Assembly (NCBI GenBank): GCA_005784505.1
Contig: VCAZ01000005.1
Coordinates: 129,001 to 193,000 of the forward strand
DNA: 64,000 bases
Reading direction: 5' to 3'
From: Bagarius yarrelli
Lineage: Eukaryota > Chordata > Actinopteri > Siluriformes > Sisoridae
In this document: positions 32,833-43,232 of the stretch, piece by piece
Layout: every line of letters starts with the position of its first letter
Position numbering within the stretch: the first letter of the stretch is position 1
Notes under the pieces: generated by a model
The model's input: only the letters and a program-made list of their open reading frames with translations
What the model was told of the DNA's origin: nothing
Database searches by the model: none
Position numbers and translations under genes: made by a program

Positions 32833-33417
32833 TATAGTGCGGTCCAAAAGTCTGTGTCTACGGAAAAAGATCTGCTTTGAATTTACCGAATTAGAAAATA
32901 GTCTTTTCCATGATTGGTCTGTTTCTGGTTGTTGAAGAACTATTATATCAACACGGTTTATTTTATAAATATTACATTTATAAAATAGATCTAAAATCTA
33001 TATATAAATAAAGCTTTTATTCTGTCTATTGAACGTTGTCCTTTTATTACTGTTGCTTATTGAAATATTATCGAACTTTAAAAGCTAATGCTAATAATTA
33101 CTTACACTAAAAATTTCACACATTTTTTGTTATATTTTTTTGGTATTATTTGATAAATGCGATTCCTTTGCTAAAATATTCCTAAAATAAAAAGTAAAGC
33201 TTAAGTTTTCTGTACGGTAACTGACTGCTAGTTTGTATTTTATTTTTTGCTCAGTGACAAATTAAAAACGGCAGACGTTGTTGCAGACACTTCGTTAAAT
33301 AAACAATACATTAACAATAATGTAAATGATTTACAATTGTTTTTTGGAATAAACATTTTTCCTTATAATAAAAAAATTAAACCAACTTCAACTAATATAC
33401 TTTTGGACCATACTATA
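32833..33417. mobile_element. 585-bp Tc1/mariner-type MITE
   Basis: TATAGTGCGGTCCAAAAGT (32833-32851) is matched in inverse by ACTTTTGGACCATACTATA (33399-33417) with two mismatches over 19 bases. Both ends begin with TA, the Tc1/mariner target. The interior is AT-rich with no transposase. A 61-codon frame at 33247-33432 runs across the right end and is not a gene. Confidence 0.85.
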
Positions 33418-34417
33418 GATTTCACGGTATAGTAAAAAGAAAGTTTTTTCATTTTGTTTCATTTCATTAGTGCAGTGGGCGATTTTCCAAGCTGAAGCGT
33501 TTTCTTTAGGAGAGAAATAATAAAGACGTTAAATATATTAAATTCTGCCTGAATTCTTTGGCTTGTCTCCTTGGGACAAAGTATAAAGGTTCTATGCATA
33601 ATGTTACAACAGCCATAACATCACTGGAAGGCAATTATAAATCAAAAAAAAAATCTCTTTGTGTTGTGAGATATCTGGGATCAGGCAGAACTCTATGGTG
33701 CTAGTTTTGTGTGTTGTATCATCTCTGCAAGCTTTTAGAAAAATCTCAGGTTCTGTTTTTTATTGGATTATATTATTTGCAGGAGTAACAGATTCAAACA
33801 TGTTTTAACAAGAAAATGTCCCTCTTTCTTTAATCCACTCTAATTCTACAAACTCCTTAGCCAATCTATACAGACTGAGCATCTACAGTCATACAGATCT
33901 TTAATGTTTCACTAGTAATTCTTGGCTGTTGACTGAATGTATAATGAGAGTCATGCGCATTGCATCGTGGGTTGGTAAAGAGCGTATCGCTATGGTCGCA
34001 GCAGGGAGCCCAGAGCAACGTGCCATGATGACATCATTATCTTGCTAGCACGTATTTACAAGGTTAAGTCAAATGCACGTCTACAACATGTTATGCAACA
34101 CATAGCCCTGTGACTGGCTCACCAGCATACACAAGATCTCCATCACACCTGGCAGTATAAATTAGAACCCTTTACACGCTAACATTTGACGTCAGTCCTG
34201 ATGCCCCATTCAATCCACTCCCAAGGAAACATATTTACACGATTATGTCACATCTTTCAACAAGTTCAACGTGATGTGACACAAAACCCTGCCTTAAGCT
34301 CTCCAGCATTGATCCACTCACGTGTCTGGGATCAGGCTGATGGAAAGTTCTGGTGGACAACTTGGTGAAGAGCCCAGTCGGCTATCAAAAAGGGACAAAC
34401 ACAAATGTTAGAAGAGA
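33418..34417. other. No gene seen; GC-balanced part 33940-34370
   Basis: The 33940-34370 part contains several CpG and no recognised repeat, so it may be conserved non-coding DNA. A 60-codon plus frame (34186-34368) has no known motif. Confidence 0.35.
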
Positions 34418-34418
34418 C

Positions 34419-34449
<31 letters not shown>

Positions 34450-34478
34450 GAGAGAGACAGAGAGAGAGAGACAGAGAG
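34418..34478. repeat. (GA)n microsatellite
   Basis: GA repeat with regular GACA interruptions. Confidence 0.95.
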
Positions 34479-34907
34479 ATGAAGAAGAAAGTTTAATGAT
34501 ACAACAAGCAATGATTTCACTCGATGCTTCAAGGATCACAGAGTTGAAAATAACAAGAATATCTAAAAAATGAGTTCTTCGGGCTGAAGATGCCTAACAG
34601 TCAAAATAGTACACGTGACTTCATAAATCAGACATCTGCTTTTGTGAATATGTCTATCTATTCTTACTAGGTCTGTGTCTCTAAAATAACAACAACAAAA
34701 AATATATTAAACATAGAATAGATCTTAATTTAACTTTGGTTATATAAGAGGCAAGGCTAGATTTAAAAAAATAGATAATACACCTCCGTAAGTGCTTTGC
34801 ATAAAGATGAATGCATTTTTTTGTGACAAAACAAAGCAGCTGCTCCATCTTTTTGGATATAACTATAAATATATTTCAGTTTACACATCTCTGTGCATCT
34901 CCCACAG
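34479..34907. other. No gene seen
   Basis: AT-rich spacer leading up to the exon-like block that begins at 34908. Confidence 0.45.
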
Positions 34908-35025
34908 GTTCATATATTCTGAGCAGAATCCATCAGGTAGAATCGTAGCAGAGAAAACGGAGAGAGGAGAGAGGAGAGAGGGGTGCAAGGGAAAAAACGA
35001 GTGTGAGGGAGGAGATGGAAATCAG
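34908..35025 (+). other. Candidate 118-bp internal exon, product unknown
   Basis: An acceptor-like sequence CTCTGTGCATCTCCCACAG ends at 34907 and a strong donor ATCAG|GTAAGA begins at 35026. Between them one frame is open throughout (within the frame 34792-35049), encoding a Glu/Arg/Gly-rich peptide with EKTERGERREG. The block is purine-rich, like an exonic splicing enhancer, but that also makes open frames and GA simple sequence likely by chance. I know no protein family with this sequence. It could be a non-coding RNA exon or a false pair of splice motifs. Confidence 0.2.
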
Positions 35026-35214
35026 GTAAGAATTGGGAATGTGAGATAATGTGCATAAGTTTATGTCTGCATGCATGACTGAATCTGATAGGCAAGAGGA
35101 GAGAAAGCGAGAGATGGAGTGAGAGAGCGAGAACTGTGGGCTTTGAAATTATGAACAAACAGCTTTTGACTGCCTCTTCCTTCAGAAAATGCTTTGCCAG
35201 CTTGCGCAAAGGCT

Positions 35215-35216
<2 letters not shown>
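35026..35216. other. No gene seen
   Basis: Short unique stretch with a GA-rich run near 35095-35130. Confidence 0.45.

Positions 35217-35252
<36 letters not shown>
35217..35252. repeat. (GT)n microsatellite
   Basis: About 17 GT units followed by GAGAGAG. Confidence 0.95.
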
Positions 35253-35259
<7 letters not shown>

Positions 35260-35776
35260 GGTATATGGTGATGGTGGTGGGGAGGGGGTGGCTAATATTG
35301 TTGTTCTGTCACTGTGTGATACTGTAATTTGCTGCCTTCTACGTGAGGGCACACACTCGGGTGTAAGGTTGCACAAACGCCGGTTAAATATTGATGCTAA
35401 ACACTTTGGAAGGCTTTTGCCCTTGATTCCACAGCCTTGTACATCCAGCTTGTATCTCACTGTACTTTAAGAAACATGGTGGACGGCTCAGAAGATAACG
35501 ACTATAAAGAAGAGGCAGTGCAAAGCTGCAACCAAAAGCGAGGGCTGATTCGATCGCTTTAACAGAATCAAGCTCAGCATTTCATATCAGTGCCTCACTC
35601 GAAATGTCTGTTGAAGCAGTTGAAAGGTTTAAGCTCAGTTTTTTTAGAACAGAATAACACGAGCGTACTAAGTGTGAGGAATGTACCAACGTTGGCTTGT
35701 TGTGCTGTTGTGTTTTTCAATTCTAAATGCGGTGTACTAGTTGTAATTTAAGCATATTTTTGCTATTTATTATGTT
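35253..35776. other. No gene seen
   Basis: Unique sequence. An opposing pair of about 90-codon frames at 35182-35470 derives partly from the GT repeat. Confidence 0.45.
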
Positions 35777-35846
35777 GGCCCAGTGGTGCAGAACAACAAT
35801 GACATTTAAAAAGCAAACATAAGCTCGCAAAACAAAAGAACCAAGC

Positions 35847-36353
35847 TGAAACACAACAGAATCAAGCCGAAACACAACAGAATCAAGCCGAAACACAACA
35901 AAATCAAGCCGAAACAAAACAAAATCAAGCTGAAACAAAACAAAATCAAGCCGAAACACATTGGAATCAAGTCCTAACACAACAGAATCGAGCCAAAACA
36001 AAATGAAATCAAGCCAGGAAAAAAAAACTAAATCAAGTTGAAACACAACGGAATCCAGCAAAACACAACTGAATCAAAGTTGAAACACAAAGAAATCAAG
36101 CCGAATCCAACAGAAACAAGCCCGAACAGAATCAAGTTGAGACCCAACCAAGACCTGAATCAAGCCAAAACACAACTAATCAGGTTAAAACACAACCAAA
36201 TCAAGTTGAACGACAACAGTGTCAAGTCAAAATTCAACTAAGTCAGGTCGAAACACAACAGACTCAAGTCGAAACACAACAGACTCAAGCCTAAACACAA
36301 TAGTGTCAAGTCGAACGACAATATTGTCAAGTCGAAACACAACAGAATCAATT
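35847..36353. repeat. 21-bp minisatellite, forward arm
   Basis: About 24 units of 21 bp with 10-30 percent divergence. The top strand is rich in A and C with few T. As 21 is divisible by three, repeats appear in frame on both strands. The 112-codon minus frame (LDSVVFR-type heptads) and the 67-81-codon plus frames are artefacts. Confidence 0.9.
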
Positions 36354-36359
36354 TTTTTT

Positions 36360-36443
36360 GCTTGTTTCTGTTGTTTTTCTGCTTGTTTCTGTTGTTCTTC
36401 TGCTTGTTACTGTTGTTCTTCTGCTTGCCCTCTGTTGTGTTGT
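36360..36443. repeat. 21-bp minisatellite, inverted arm (four units)
   Basis: Four consecutive 21-bp units begin CTTGTTTCTGTTGTT or close variants. Reversed, each matches the forward unit at about 17 of 21 positions. Confidence 0.85.
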
Positions 36444-36492
36444 GAACTTAGGTTTGCTTTTTAAATGTCATTGTGTTGTGCACTACCGGGTC

Positions 36493-37477
36493 ACCGTCAT
36501 TCATGGCTACCAGTCAGTTTACTGAAGTTTTGATACTGATGAAATGCTCCATCCACTGCAGCTGCTGCATATGTGTTATTACAAGAATGAAGAATCATGG
36601 AGTGAGCGAAAAAAAATCGTTCGAGAGTATTTTTACCAAATGTCTAAGGGCAGTTAATGAGTTCCATCAAATAAACATTTAAACTATGCGATTGTAAAAC
36701 CTGAGATTAAAAACTGTACTTTCAATAAGTATATATACACTACAATGAAGATAAAACTGAGATGGAAAGAGCCGAACCCACTCTGTTCTTATCGATTTTT
36801 ATTCAATTGTGGTGTTAAAATAGTCACTCATTTCATCGAGAGTGCAATAACGGCAAACCTGAGATCATGATCTGTTTCCAGATAAAAAAGGGTTGGAAAT
36901 AAATATACATTTTCCCCAAATCTTGAAAATAAACTCGACCCGACAAACAAGGTGTAAAGAAGTGCTCGTTATTCTAGCTGACACTGCTGAGTGCTCGGGT
37001 CAAGATACAGTTTAAACGCCATATCCAGCTTTTAAACACTGGGAACAAACAGGAAGACTTGTGTTTTTCCAAAGGTTTTGTGATTCTACCTTTAGGAATA
37101 ATAATAATAATAATAACATACCTAAATGGAAAAATTGACATCAATATTGAGCTTTTGTTCATAAATACCTTTTACGATTTACATACAGTAAATGTCTATT
37201 AATGGAATGAATCGACTGCCCTTCAAAAAGTGTTTTTCTCAGTTAAACGTTGAAACAACGTAAAATGAATGCTAAATGTAGTAATCAGATGTGATTGTTG
37301 GATGAGTATGATTATATTAGTGTGAGTATTATTGTACTGGAGTATTTTTTTCTGTACTACCAAAAGTATATTTAAAGGTCCTGAATGAAAAGGACAAAAT
37401 TTATTAATCATTTATTAATTGTTTTGTAAAAATATCAGTAACTGCTGGATTTCTTTAAAATTATCTGAGATAATTCC
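36493..37477. other. No gene seen; (AAT)n microsatellite
   Basis: An AAT repeat lies at 37096-37116. A 69-codon frame starts inside the Foldback-like end and has no known motif. Confidence 0.5.
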
Positions 37478-37659
37478 TTTACACTGAAATTGCAAGGCTT
37501 AGACTATGTTCCAGCATGACAATACCTATGTGCACGAATCCCCTGAGCTAAAAACATCTTAGATATCAGTTTCTGAACTCGCTAATACTATTGTAGCGGA
37601 ATAAACGAATCCCAACAGCCAAATTTAGTGAAAAGCATTTGCAGAAGAGTGAGAAAAAT
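37478..37659 (+). pseudogene. Tc1-like relic, left part of a nested stack
   Basis: GTTCCAGCATGACAATACC encodes FQHDNTYVHES, the conserved Tc1 transposase segment before the last catalytic region. CTGAACTCGCTAATACT and AAAGCATTTGCAGAAGAGTG follow, corresponding to the C-terminal part. The element breaks at 37660 and its right end resumes at 38800. Confidence 0.7.
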
Positions 37660-37724
37660 GGCTACGTTTACACAGCGAGGCTAAGCGCTCAATTCCAATT
37701 GTTGCTCAGATTAGATTGTTATGT

Positions 37725-37912
37725 GGGAAGTGGTGGCTTATGGTTAAGATGTTGTACTACCAACCCAAAGATTGTGGGTTTGATTCCTAGCTCCATCAAG
37801 CTACCACCGTTGGGTCCCTAAGAAAGGCCCTTAACCCCTAATTGCTCAGTTGTATAAATGAGATAAATGTAAGTCGCTCTGGATGAGGGCGTCTGCTAAA
37901 TGCTGTAAATGT
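37725..37912 (+). repeat. Full-length tRNA-SINE
   Basis: Head GGGAAGTGGTGGCTTATGG, GTTAAGATGTTG, B box GGTTTGATTCC, GGCCCTTAACCCC and tail GGGCGTCTGCTAAATGCTGT. It is nested in the hAT-like element. Confidence 0.9.
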
Positions 37913-38186
37913 ATAGCTGTTCACGTTGTTGTTTTAAATGTGTTGTCTCAGTGTGAACTGATTATGGTCCTACACTGACCATTTATTTTATGCGCTGCTT
38001 ATATTTATAAGATGAAGAGAAGCGGACGACAGCCAATTCTTGAAAAGTTGTTGAGGAGCCAAATTTTTAATAATAGCTCAATGTGAAGCAGTGGCTGCTA
38101 CTTCAGTATGGAGGTGTGTGTGAATACAGAGCCGGAGCCAGGGGTTGTGGGACCGTGACGTAAACTCCTTCAGAGAAATAGATAAT

Positions 38187-38660
38187 GGCTCCGTTCTAAA
38201 TCACATATTTTTTTTCAAGTATGTACTACATTTAAGCAAGTTCATACTTTCCGGGCGTTAAATAAGTACGTTCTTTTAGCATGTTTACGGGTAGTATGAA
38301 TAAAATTCGGATTTATTACCTCCGCCATTTTTATAGTAGCATGTCAAACAGCAGCGCAAATTTAAAGTTGGTTAATAATTCAATTAAGTAGTGCTAAATT
38401 TTATTTTAAATACAAATACATCGTTTTTTTCTATTTAAAGCACTTGTGCCTACTGCATATGACGTCGTCTCTTCCGCAGCCTCGATATGTAGTAAAGTGA
38501 GCATCGTATGCATACTTTAGAATCCAGGTGGGACTAGTAGGTCATATAGGAACTTTTATGTACTTAAATTCGCATACTACAGATTTGGACATAATACTCG
38601 TCTCGCATACTTAGATTCGCCTACTATATAGTATGGAAGTATACGATTTTGGACGGAGCC
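38187..38660 (+). mobile_element. hAT-type MITE, copy 2 (474 bp)
   Basis: The ends GGCTCCGTTCTAAATC and, reversed, GGCTCCGTCCAAAATC form a clear inverted repeat. Internally it matches the MITE at 11780-12150 in reverse. Flanking 8-mers TAGATAAT and ATTGCATC do not match, so the target duplication has decayed or the ends are slightly different. Confidence 0.8.
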
Positions 38661-38799
38661 ATTGCATCAATTTGTTTGTAGTGAATGGTTACACGCCAAT
38701 CGAAAAAAGTTGCGTCATAACATCTGACCTGTTTCGGATTATACATGTGGGCAAAAAATTTGGATTTGGGACGCATTTGCCTGCAGTGTAAACATAGCC

Positions 38800-38870
38800 T
38801 AAGTCTGGAACAGGATGTTGAAAATATACATGCAATATAAATGTCTTAGGTGTTCAAACTGTTTTCACGC
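38800..38870 (+). pseudogene. Tc1-like relic, right end of the nested stack
   Basis: AAGTCTGGAACAGGATGTTG corresponds to AAATCTGGAATAGGATGTTA at the right end of the relic at 27135-27600. It is followed by a decayed TTAGGTGTTCAAAC terminus. Confidence 0.65.
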
Positions 38871-39821
38871 ACTCCAATTATACAGTTTAAAGATTCTCAA
38901 TTAAGCTTCATCCTAACAGTTTGTTTTAATCTAATATTGCAGTATTTCGAGATCTCTTGTATGATTTGCATTGATGATTTTTCTAACCGGTTTCACCTGG
39001 AACAGTTCACAAATATGAATTAGGGTTAGTGTCTGTGTTTTGTGCCAAGCCGCATGTTTAAAAGTTTTCCAATAGGAAATATTCAAAGCTTAGACTCTGT
39101 AGCTTTCCCCTGTGACAGTGTAAAGGTAATGTTTGTTGTTTATGCACATATACAGCACTGCAGTTGCCAGCAGACTGAGCCTGCCATCGGAGCATTCGGC
39201 AGAATTCCAAAAATGAACTCATACACATGAAGCCAAACATCACACTTGGCATAAAAAGCCTTTGTGTTCTAACCGGTATGTACATACTGCATTCATTCCT
39301 GAGGAGGTCTTTAGCTTCGTGCTTTGTTTGTTTGCCTTACATTAATCGTGTGCTAAAAATATTTATACATACTAAATGTACTCTATTGTTCATGACTGGT
39401 TCAGACAGCACTTTGTTAAATGTAAAACACACATCTGCTGCTAAGGGTTTATAGTTGTTAAGATGCTAGCTCTTGCTCTGGCTGCAGTGGCATGACTACT
39501 GAATTCAATGACAAGGGAAGTGGATGTTATTTTTTTTTTTTTTCTTGCTGCATGAATACACTTTTAATGACTGGTCTTGGGACAAACTCCAAGCTAACAC
39601 CAGGACATTTCAGTGTGCAGTTTTGATTGAAACAGAACAGGATTTCAAAGCTACACACTTAAGACAAAATGCAGAGCCAGATTTGCTTTACGTTGTTATT
39701 CTATTATCAATAATTCCACCTAATGGAAAAACCAGTGTCCACGTTAACACCCAAACAAATATTTCTCTATTATATTAAAATATCCACATCTGTTTTGTAC
39801 AAGACACATTTTCACAAGTGA
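38871..39821. other. No gene seen
   Basis: Unique DNA with T13 at about 39531. Frames of 60-84 codons on both strands have no motif. Confidence 0.5.
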
Positions 39822-39886
39822 AAAAAAAAAAAAGTAAAAAAGAAAAAAAAACCCATCAAGCTTTTTTTTTTTTTTTTTTTTTTTTT
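39822..39886. repeat. A-rich tract facing a T25 tract
   Basis: About 28 bases that are nearly all A are followed, 11 bases later, by 25 T (39862-39886). The pair can fold into a long A:T hairpin. Two oppositely inserted retroposon tails are one explanation. Confidence 0.9.
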
Positions 39887-40510
39887 GAAAGAAGACTCCT
39901 ACTGTGTATCCCTCTGCGCAGAGATGTAGTGAGTTGTGTCTTTAAGGCATTCATCAGGGACAGAAGTTAAATAGTGTCTGACGCCTGGCATGAAGATGGA
40001 CTTCCTGTCTTACAGGTAATGGGAGAGCAAGCAGTGTCCTCGCTATCCTTTACAGTCTGTTTTTTTGTTGTTTTTTTTTGTTCCTCTGCTCTGATTGACA
40101 GCTCGGTCAGCGTGGGTCCTTTTTTTAATGGGGAGTTCAGTTTGACGCCGCATTTGATTCCGATGGATAAGACACTCTGCAATGAAGAACAGAAAATAAG
40201 AGATTTTAGGAGATACAACAAATTCTATTTCAAATACATTGAAGTTTGTGTCTAAATGCACTTAAATATCATCCACATGCACAAATAAATATCATCCACA
40301 GTCTATAAATACTTGTATTTTTGAGAGAGATATACTGTATTAGACCTACATACAGTAAGTCCTTCATGGCCAATGATAAACTGATACACAAGATAAAAAA
40401 AGTGCATCACTTACACCTTATCAGTTAATCTTTCATTAATCGCTATTCCTCCTAATCTACCGTAGCCTTTCTACCTCCTCTCTATCTTCTCTTTATTAAA
40501 TCCTGTCTTA
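39887..40510. other. No gene seen
   Basis: Opposing frames of 84-93 codons at 39967-40255 have no recognisable domain. They include T-rich runs. Confidence 0.45.
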
Positions 40511-41232
40511 CAGGCCGCATTTACACTGCACGTATCAAGTGACCTAATTCTGATTTTTTTTTCTCTCCAATGTGGCACAGATGGAATTTGACCCATGACA
40601 GTGTAAGCAGAAAAAAAGCACATGGATTCCAATATTTTCAAATCAGATTCAGGCCTCATTTGTATGTGGTAATAAATCGGATATAAATCGGATTCGTGCA
40701 TTAGCGTTTGCCGTGTAAGCACACAGATCGGATTTTTACCTGTCCATGCAAGTCAAATGTCACTGAACAAGCAACAATGCTGCGTGACGTTAACTCGGGT
40801 GGACACCAACAGCGATATATAATAACTTGTGTATTTTGATATTTATTAACTTTGTTCACTGTAACAAATGTTCGAGACCCAAATCAGAGGCAGTATAACA
40901 ATCCATGTTTTTTTTCTTTACCGCTCGCTGCGGCTGATTGGAAACACACACACACATACACACACACACACATATTAGGCTCTCTTTCTCTTTCAGCGGT
41001 TCTTCTCCTAAAGTAAATATTGTTTTGCTGACCTTTAAATATGATGCAGAAGCAACATACTGAATAATCATTTTTCATATTTCATCTTTGATTTTCGCGC
41101 CATTTTACTTCCTTTTCTGTTCAGTTCATCCCCCTTGTGTTGTTTTGCTGTGTATAGTGTAAATGCAGATATAGGATATGGGTCAGTTTTAAATTGGGAA
41201 TTGGGCATCAAGATGTAAGGGTAAATGCAGCC
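40511..41232. mobile_element. hAT-like element, same family as 37660-38799
   Basis: CAGGCCGCATTTACAC at the left is matched in inverse by GTAAATGCAGCC at the right. Internal CAAATCAGATTC and AAATCGGAT words, in several copies, are typical of this family. TTA stands on both sides (40508-40510 and 41233-41235), which could be a 3-bp target duplication and would point to PIF/Harbinger instead. A (CA)n repeat is at 40946-40973. No transposase is present. Confidence 0.65.
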
Positions 41233-41235
41233 TTA

Positions 41236-41765
41236 ATGACTTGGAGCTGGTTGGATTATTGCAACATAATATAATTAGGATTTTCTGAGCAGCTAGTAAA
41301 AAAAAATGCTGCAGCTAGACTGTTGACAGACACAAGGAAGTGGTCCAGTAGTTCCCCGGTGCTGGCCTCTTTGCACTGGCTTCCTGTTGAAAGTAGAGTT
41401 TTACTAATGTTTTCTTTAAAGCTTCACATGGTCTTACTCTAGAGTTCATTTGATGATTATGTTACAGCTGCATTGTGTGTTACAGGTTCCTAAATCACGG
41501 TTGAAAACCAAAAAGGTTTGAGACTTTTCTGTGCCCCACATTTCTAAAACAGATCATGTGACTCTCTAAACTGTTTTCAATCAATGTTAAAAACTCATCT
41601 CTAACATTTGCCCCAGGCGTTGGGTCATTAAACACAGATGGATATTGTGAATTTATTGTGTCATGTTTTGTGTCATTTTTCAAAGTATGTTAAAGCACTA
41701 AAGGGCAACGGGTGTAATTTCAAATATGCTATATAAATAAATGTTGATCGTTGATGGATTGATTA
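41236..41765 (+). pseudogene. LINE reverse transcriptase 3' relic (L2/CR1-like)
   Basis: LDYCN is encoded at about 41253, then in another frame NAAARLLTDTRKW followed by PVLASLHWLPV (41305-41388). These are the conserved C-terminal segments of fish L2/CR1-type reverse transcriptases (from memory). A remnant of the SRLKTH..LF region and a GCTATATAAATAAATG tail follow. There are multiple frameshifts and stops. The relic starts at the edge of the hAT-like element. Confidence 0.8.
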
Positions 41766-41794
41766 AGTGGTAACTTAATTAATCTGCACTTGAC

Positions 41795-41969
41795 CAATGG
41801 TAGCGCAGCGGTTAAGGTGTTGGTCTGCTAATTAGAAGATCGGGGGTTCGATTCCCAGCACCACCGCTGGGCCCCCTAAGCAAAGCCCGTAACCCCTAAT
41901 TGCTCAGTTGTATAAAGAGATAAATGTAAGTCGCTCTGGATAGGGGGGTCTGCCAGATGCTGTAAATAA
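41795..41969 (+). repeat. tRNA-SINE
   Basis: ATGGTAGCGCAGCGGTTAAG, a perfect-looking GGTTCGATTCCC B box and GTCTGCCAGATGCTGTAAAT tail. A short internal deletion removes the AAGCTGCC block. Confidence 0.9.
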
Positions 41970-42194
41970 TGAATTGCTTCAGGTCATTTGGTCAACATGG
42001 TGGACAAATATTTATGAGAAGTTATTTCTCGCTTTTGTTATTTATTGCTTTTGTAAATTCTTTTTAAATATTATAACACACCAGTGAAGTGTTCGGACAA
42101 TCAATAACCCTACAGAGTGTAACCCGAGCTCAGAATCCAGCTGGGAACCGTTGCTGCCACCATGTACCATGTAGAGCTTTTCCACAACAATATA

Positions 42195-42275
42195 CATCAT
42201 TCATTTATCTTCTTTACCCACTTAGTCCCTAATTCGGGGTCACAGGGATCTGCTGCAAAAGGGCAAGAGAGTTAA
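42195..42275 (-). repeat. 3' tail of the long SINE-like family, minus strand
   Basis: CCCTAATTCGGGGTCACAGG followed by GATCTGCTGC matches the reverse of the tail at 5740-5790. Confidence 0.8.
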
Positions 42276-43232
42276 GAGAGTTGTGGCAACAGTCTACAAT
42301 ATACATCGTTAAAGAATAAAACTGATGTGTTCTTGCACATCCTTTTATCACTACAAGGGCCAAGTCAAGCTACATATTTTATTTTTGTGAGGATTACAAA
42401 AATAAATGTTTTCTAAATCCTCATTTCTCAGTGAACTGATTTCATTTACATGAAAATACATAGACAATTTTGTTATAATAATAACACCTAATGCTCAGAG
42501 CAATAGATCCAAAGGCATTATTGCTACAATACATCTGTCCTTTTATTGTGTGTCTGTGTTGTCTGTATGTCCAGAATAACGGATGTTTTATTGTTCAGTT
42601 TATCTGATTTTAAATTCCACATCGCTCTTTTTTTGCATCAATTCTTTGTTAAAATTGTGCAAGCAAGCTTTTCATTTCTGTAAACCTGAACCGGAAAATA
42701 ATATTTAAACGTCTCAGGCAAAACATCACCAAAGAAAAGGTTGTAAGCCCAAACGTAATCAATCCAATTCCCTCAAATATGAAGAATTTCAGCTTCAATG
42801 ACTTGTGACACATAAAAATAACAACTCAAATAATGCTTTTTGTGCAAACAAAAAAAAAAAACGCCTATAAAAAAAACCCCAGAATCAAAAAGCATTGTTG
42901 ATTGATGGGGCATTCAAAGGCAGTAAACAGATTCCAGTGCTGGCATTATATTTCTATTTTTACCTCTCAGACATTAACTTAAAGATTATAAAAAGTCCTT
43001 CTGACTATTTTAAATGCAAAATAAATGTGATAAATGTGATGTACGACGCAGCCCAGATGAGAACATGCTTTGGTCCCTTTCATGCTTTCTTGCTTCTTAG
43101 TTGCCCTGGAGGCAGAATTGAAATCAAATGACGGTTTACTTTATTGTGCACAAAGGCTAAAGAGTAACACCACAAAAAAATGTACTATAAATATTATAAT
43201 ATTAAAATGATTATTTGGTTTGCATATACACA
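42276..43232. other. No gene seen
   Basis: AT-rich unique DNA with A-tracts. A 78-codon frame at 42895-43131 is unsupported. Confidence 0.5.

Larger units (their letters stand above)
35777..36492. mobile_element. Foldback-like element: inverted repeats with 21-bp tandem arrays in both arms
   Basis: The left end (35777-35846) and right end (36426-36492) are imperfect inverted repeats about 65-70 bp long. They share AATGACATTTAAAAAGCAAAC exactly (shown here in part) and GTGCA near the tips. The left arm runs straight into about 24 units of a 21-bp repeat with core CAAGCCGAAACACAACAG. The right arm has four 21-bp units (about 36360-36443) in the opposite orientation with core CAAGCAGAAAAACAACAG when reversed. 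Orientation switches at a T8 run near 36353. Drosophila Foldback and Galileo elements have terminal inverted repeats built this way. No transposase and no clear target duplication are visible. Confidence 0.75.
37660..38799. mobile_element. hAT-like element (GGCTACGTTTACAC ends) inserted in the Tc1 relic
   Basis: Left end GGCTACGTTTACAC and right end GTGTAAACATAGCC form a 13/14 inverted repeat. The region inside the right end (GCATTTGCCTGCAG, CCAAATTTTTTGCCC reversed) has the same layout as the element at 40511-41232. It carries a SINE and a second MITE. No transposase remains and no clear target duplication is visible. Confidence 0.75.

Noticed and set aside
35723..36061. 112-codon minus frame with heptad-like LDSVVFR repeats
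   Set aside because: It is the in-frame reading of the 21-bp minisatellite. Because 21 is divisible by three, an open repeat frame is expected.
35847..36353. CRISPR-like array of regularly spaced short repeats
   Set aside because: The units are contiguous with no unique spacers, and the DNA is eukaryotic.
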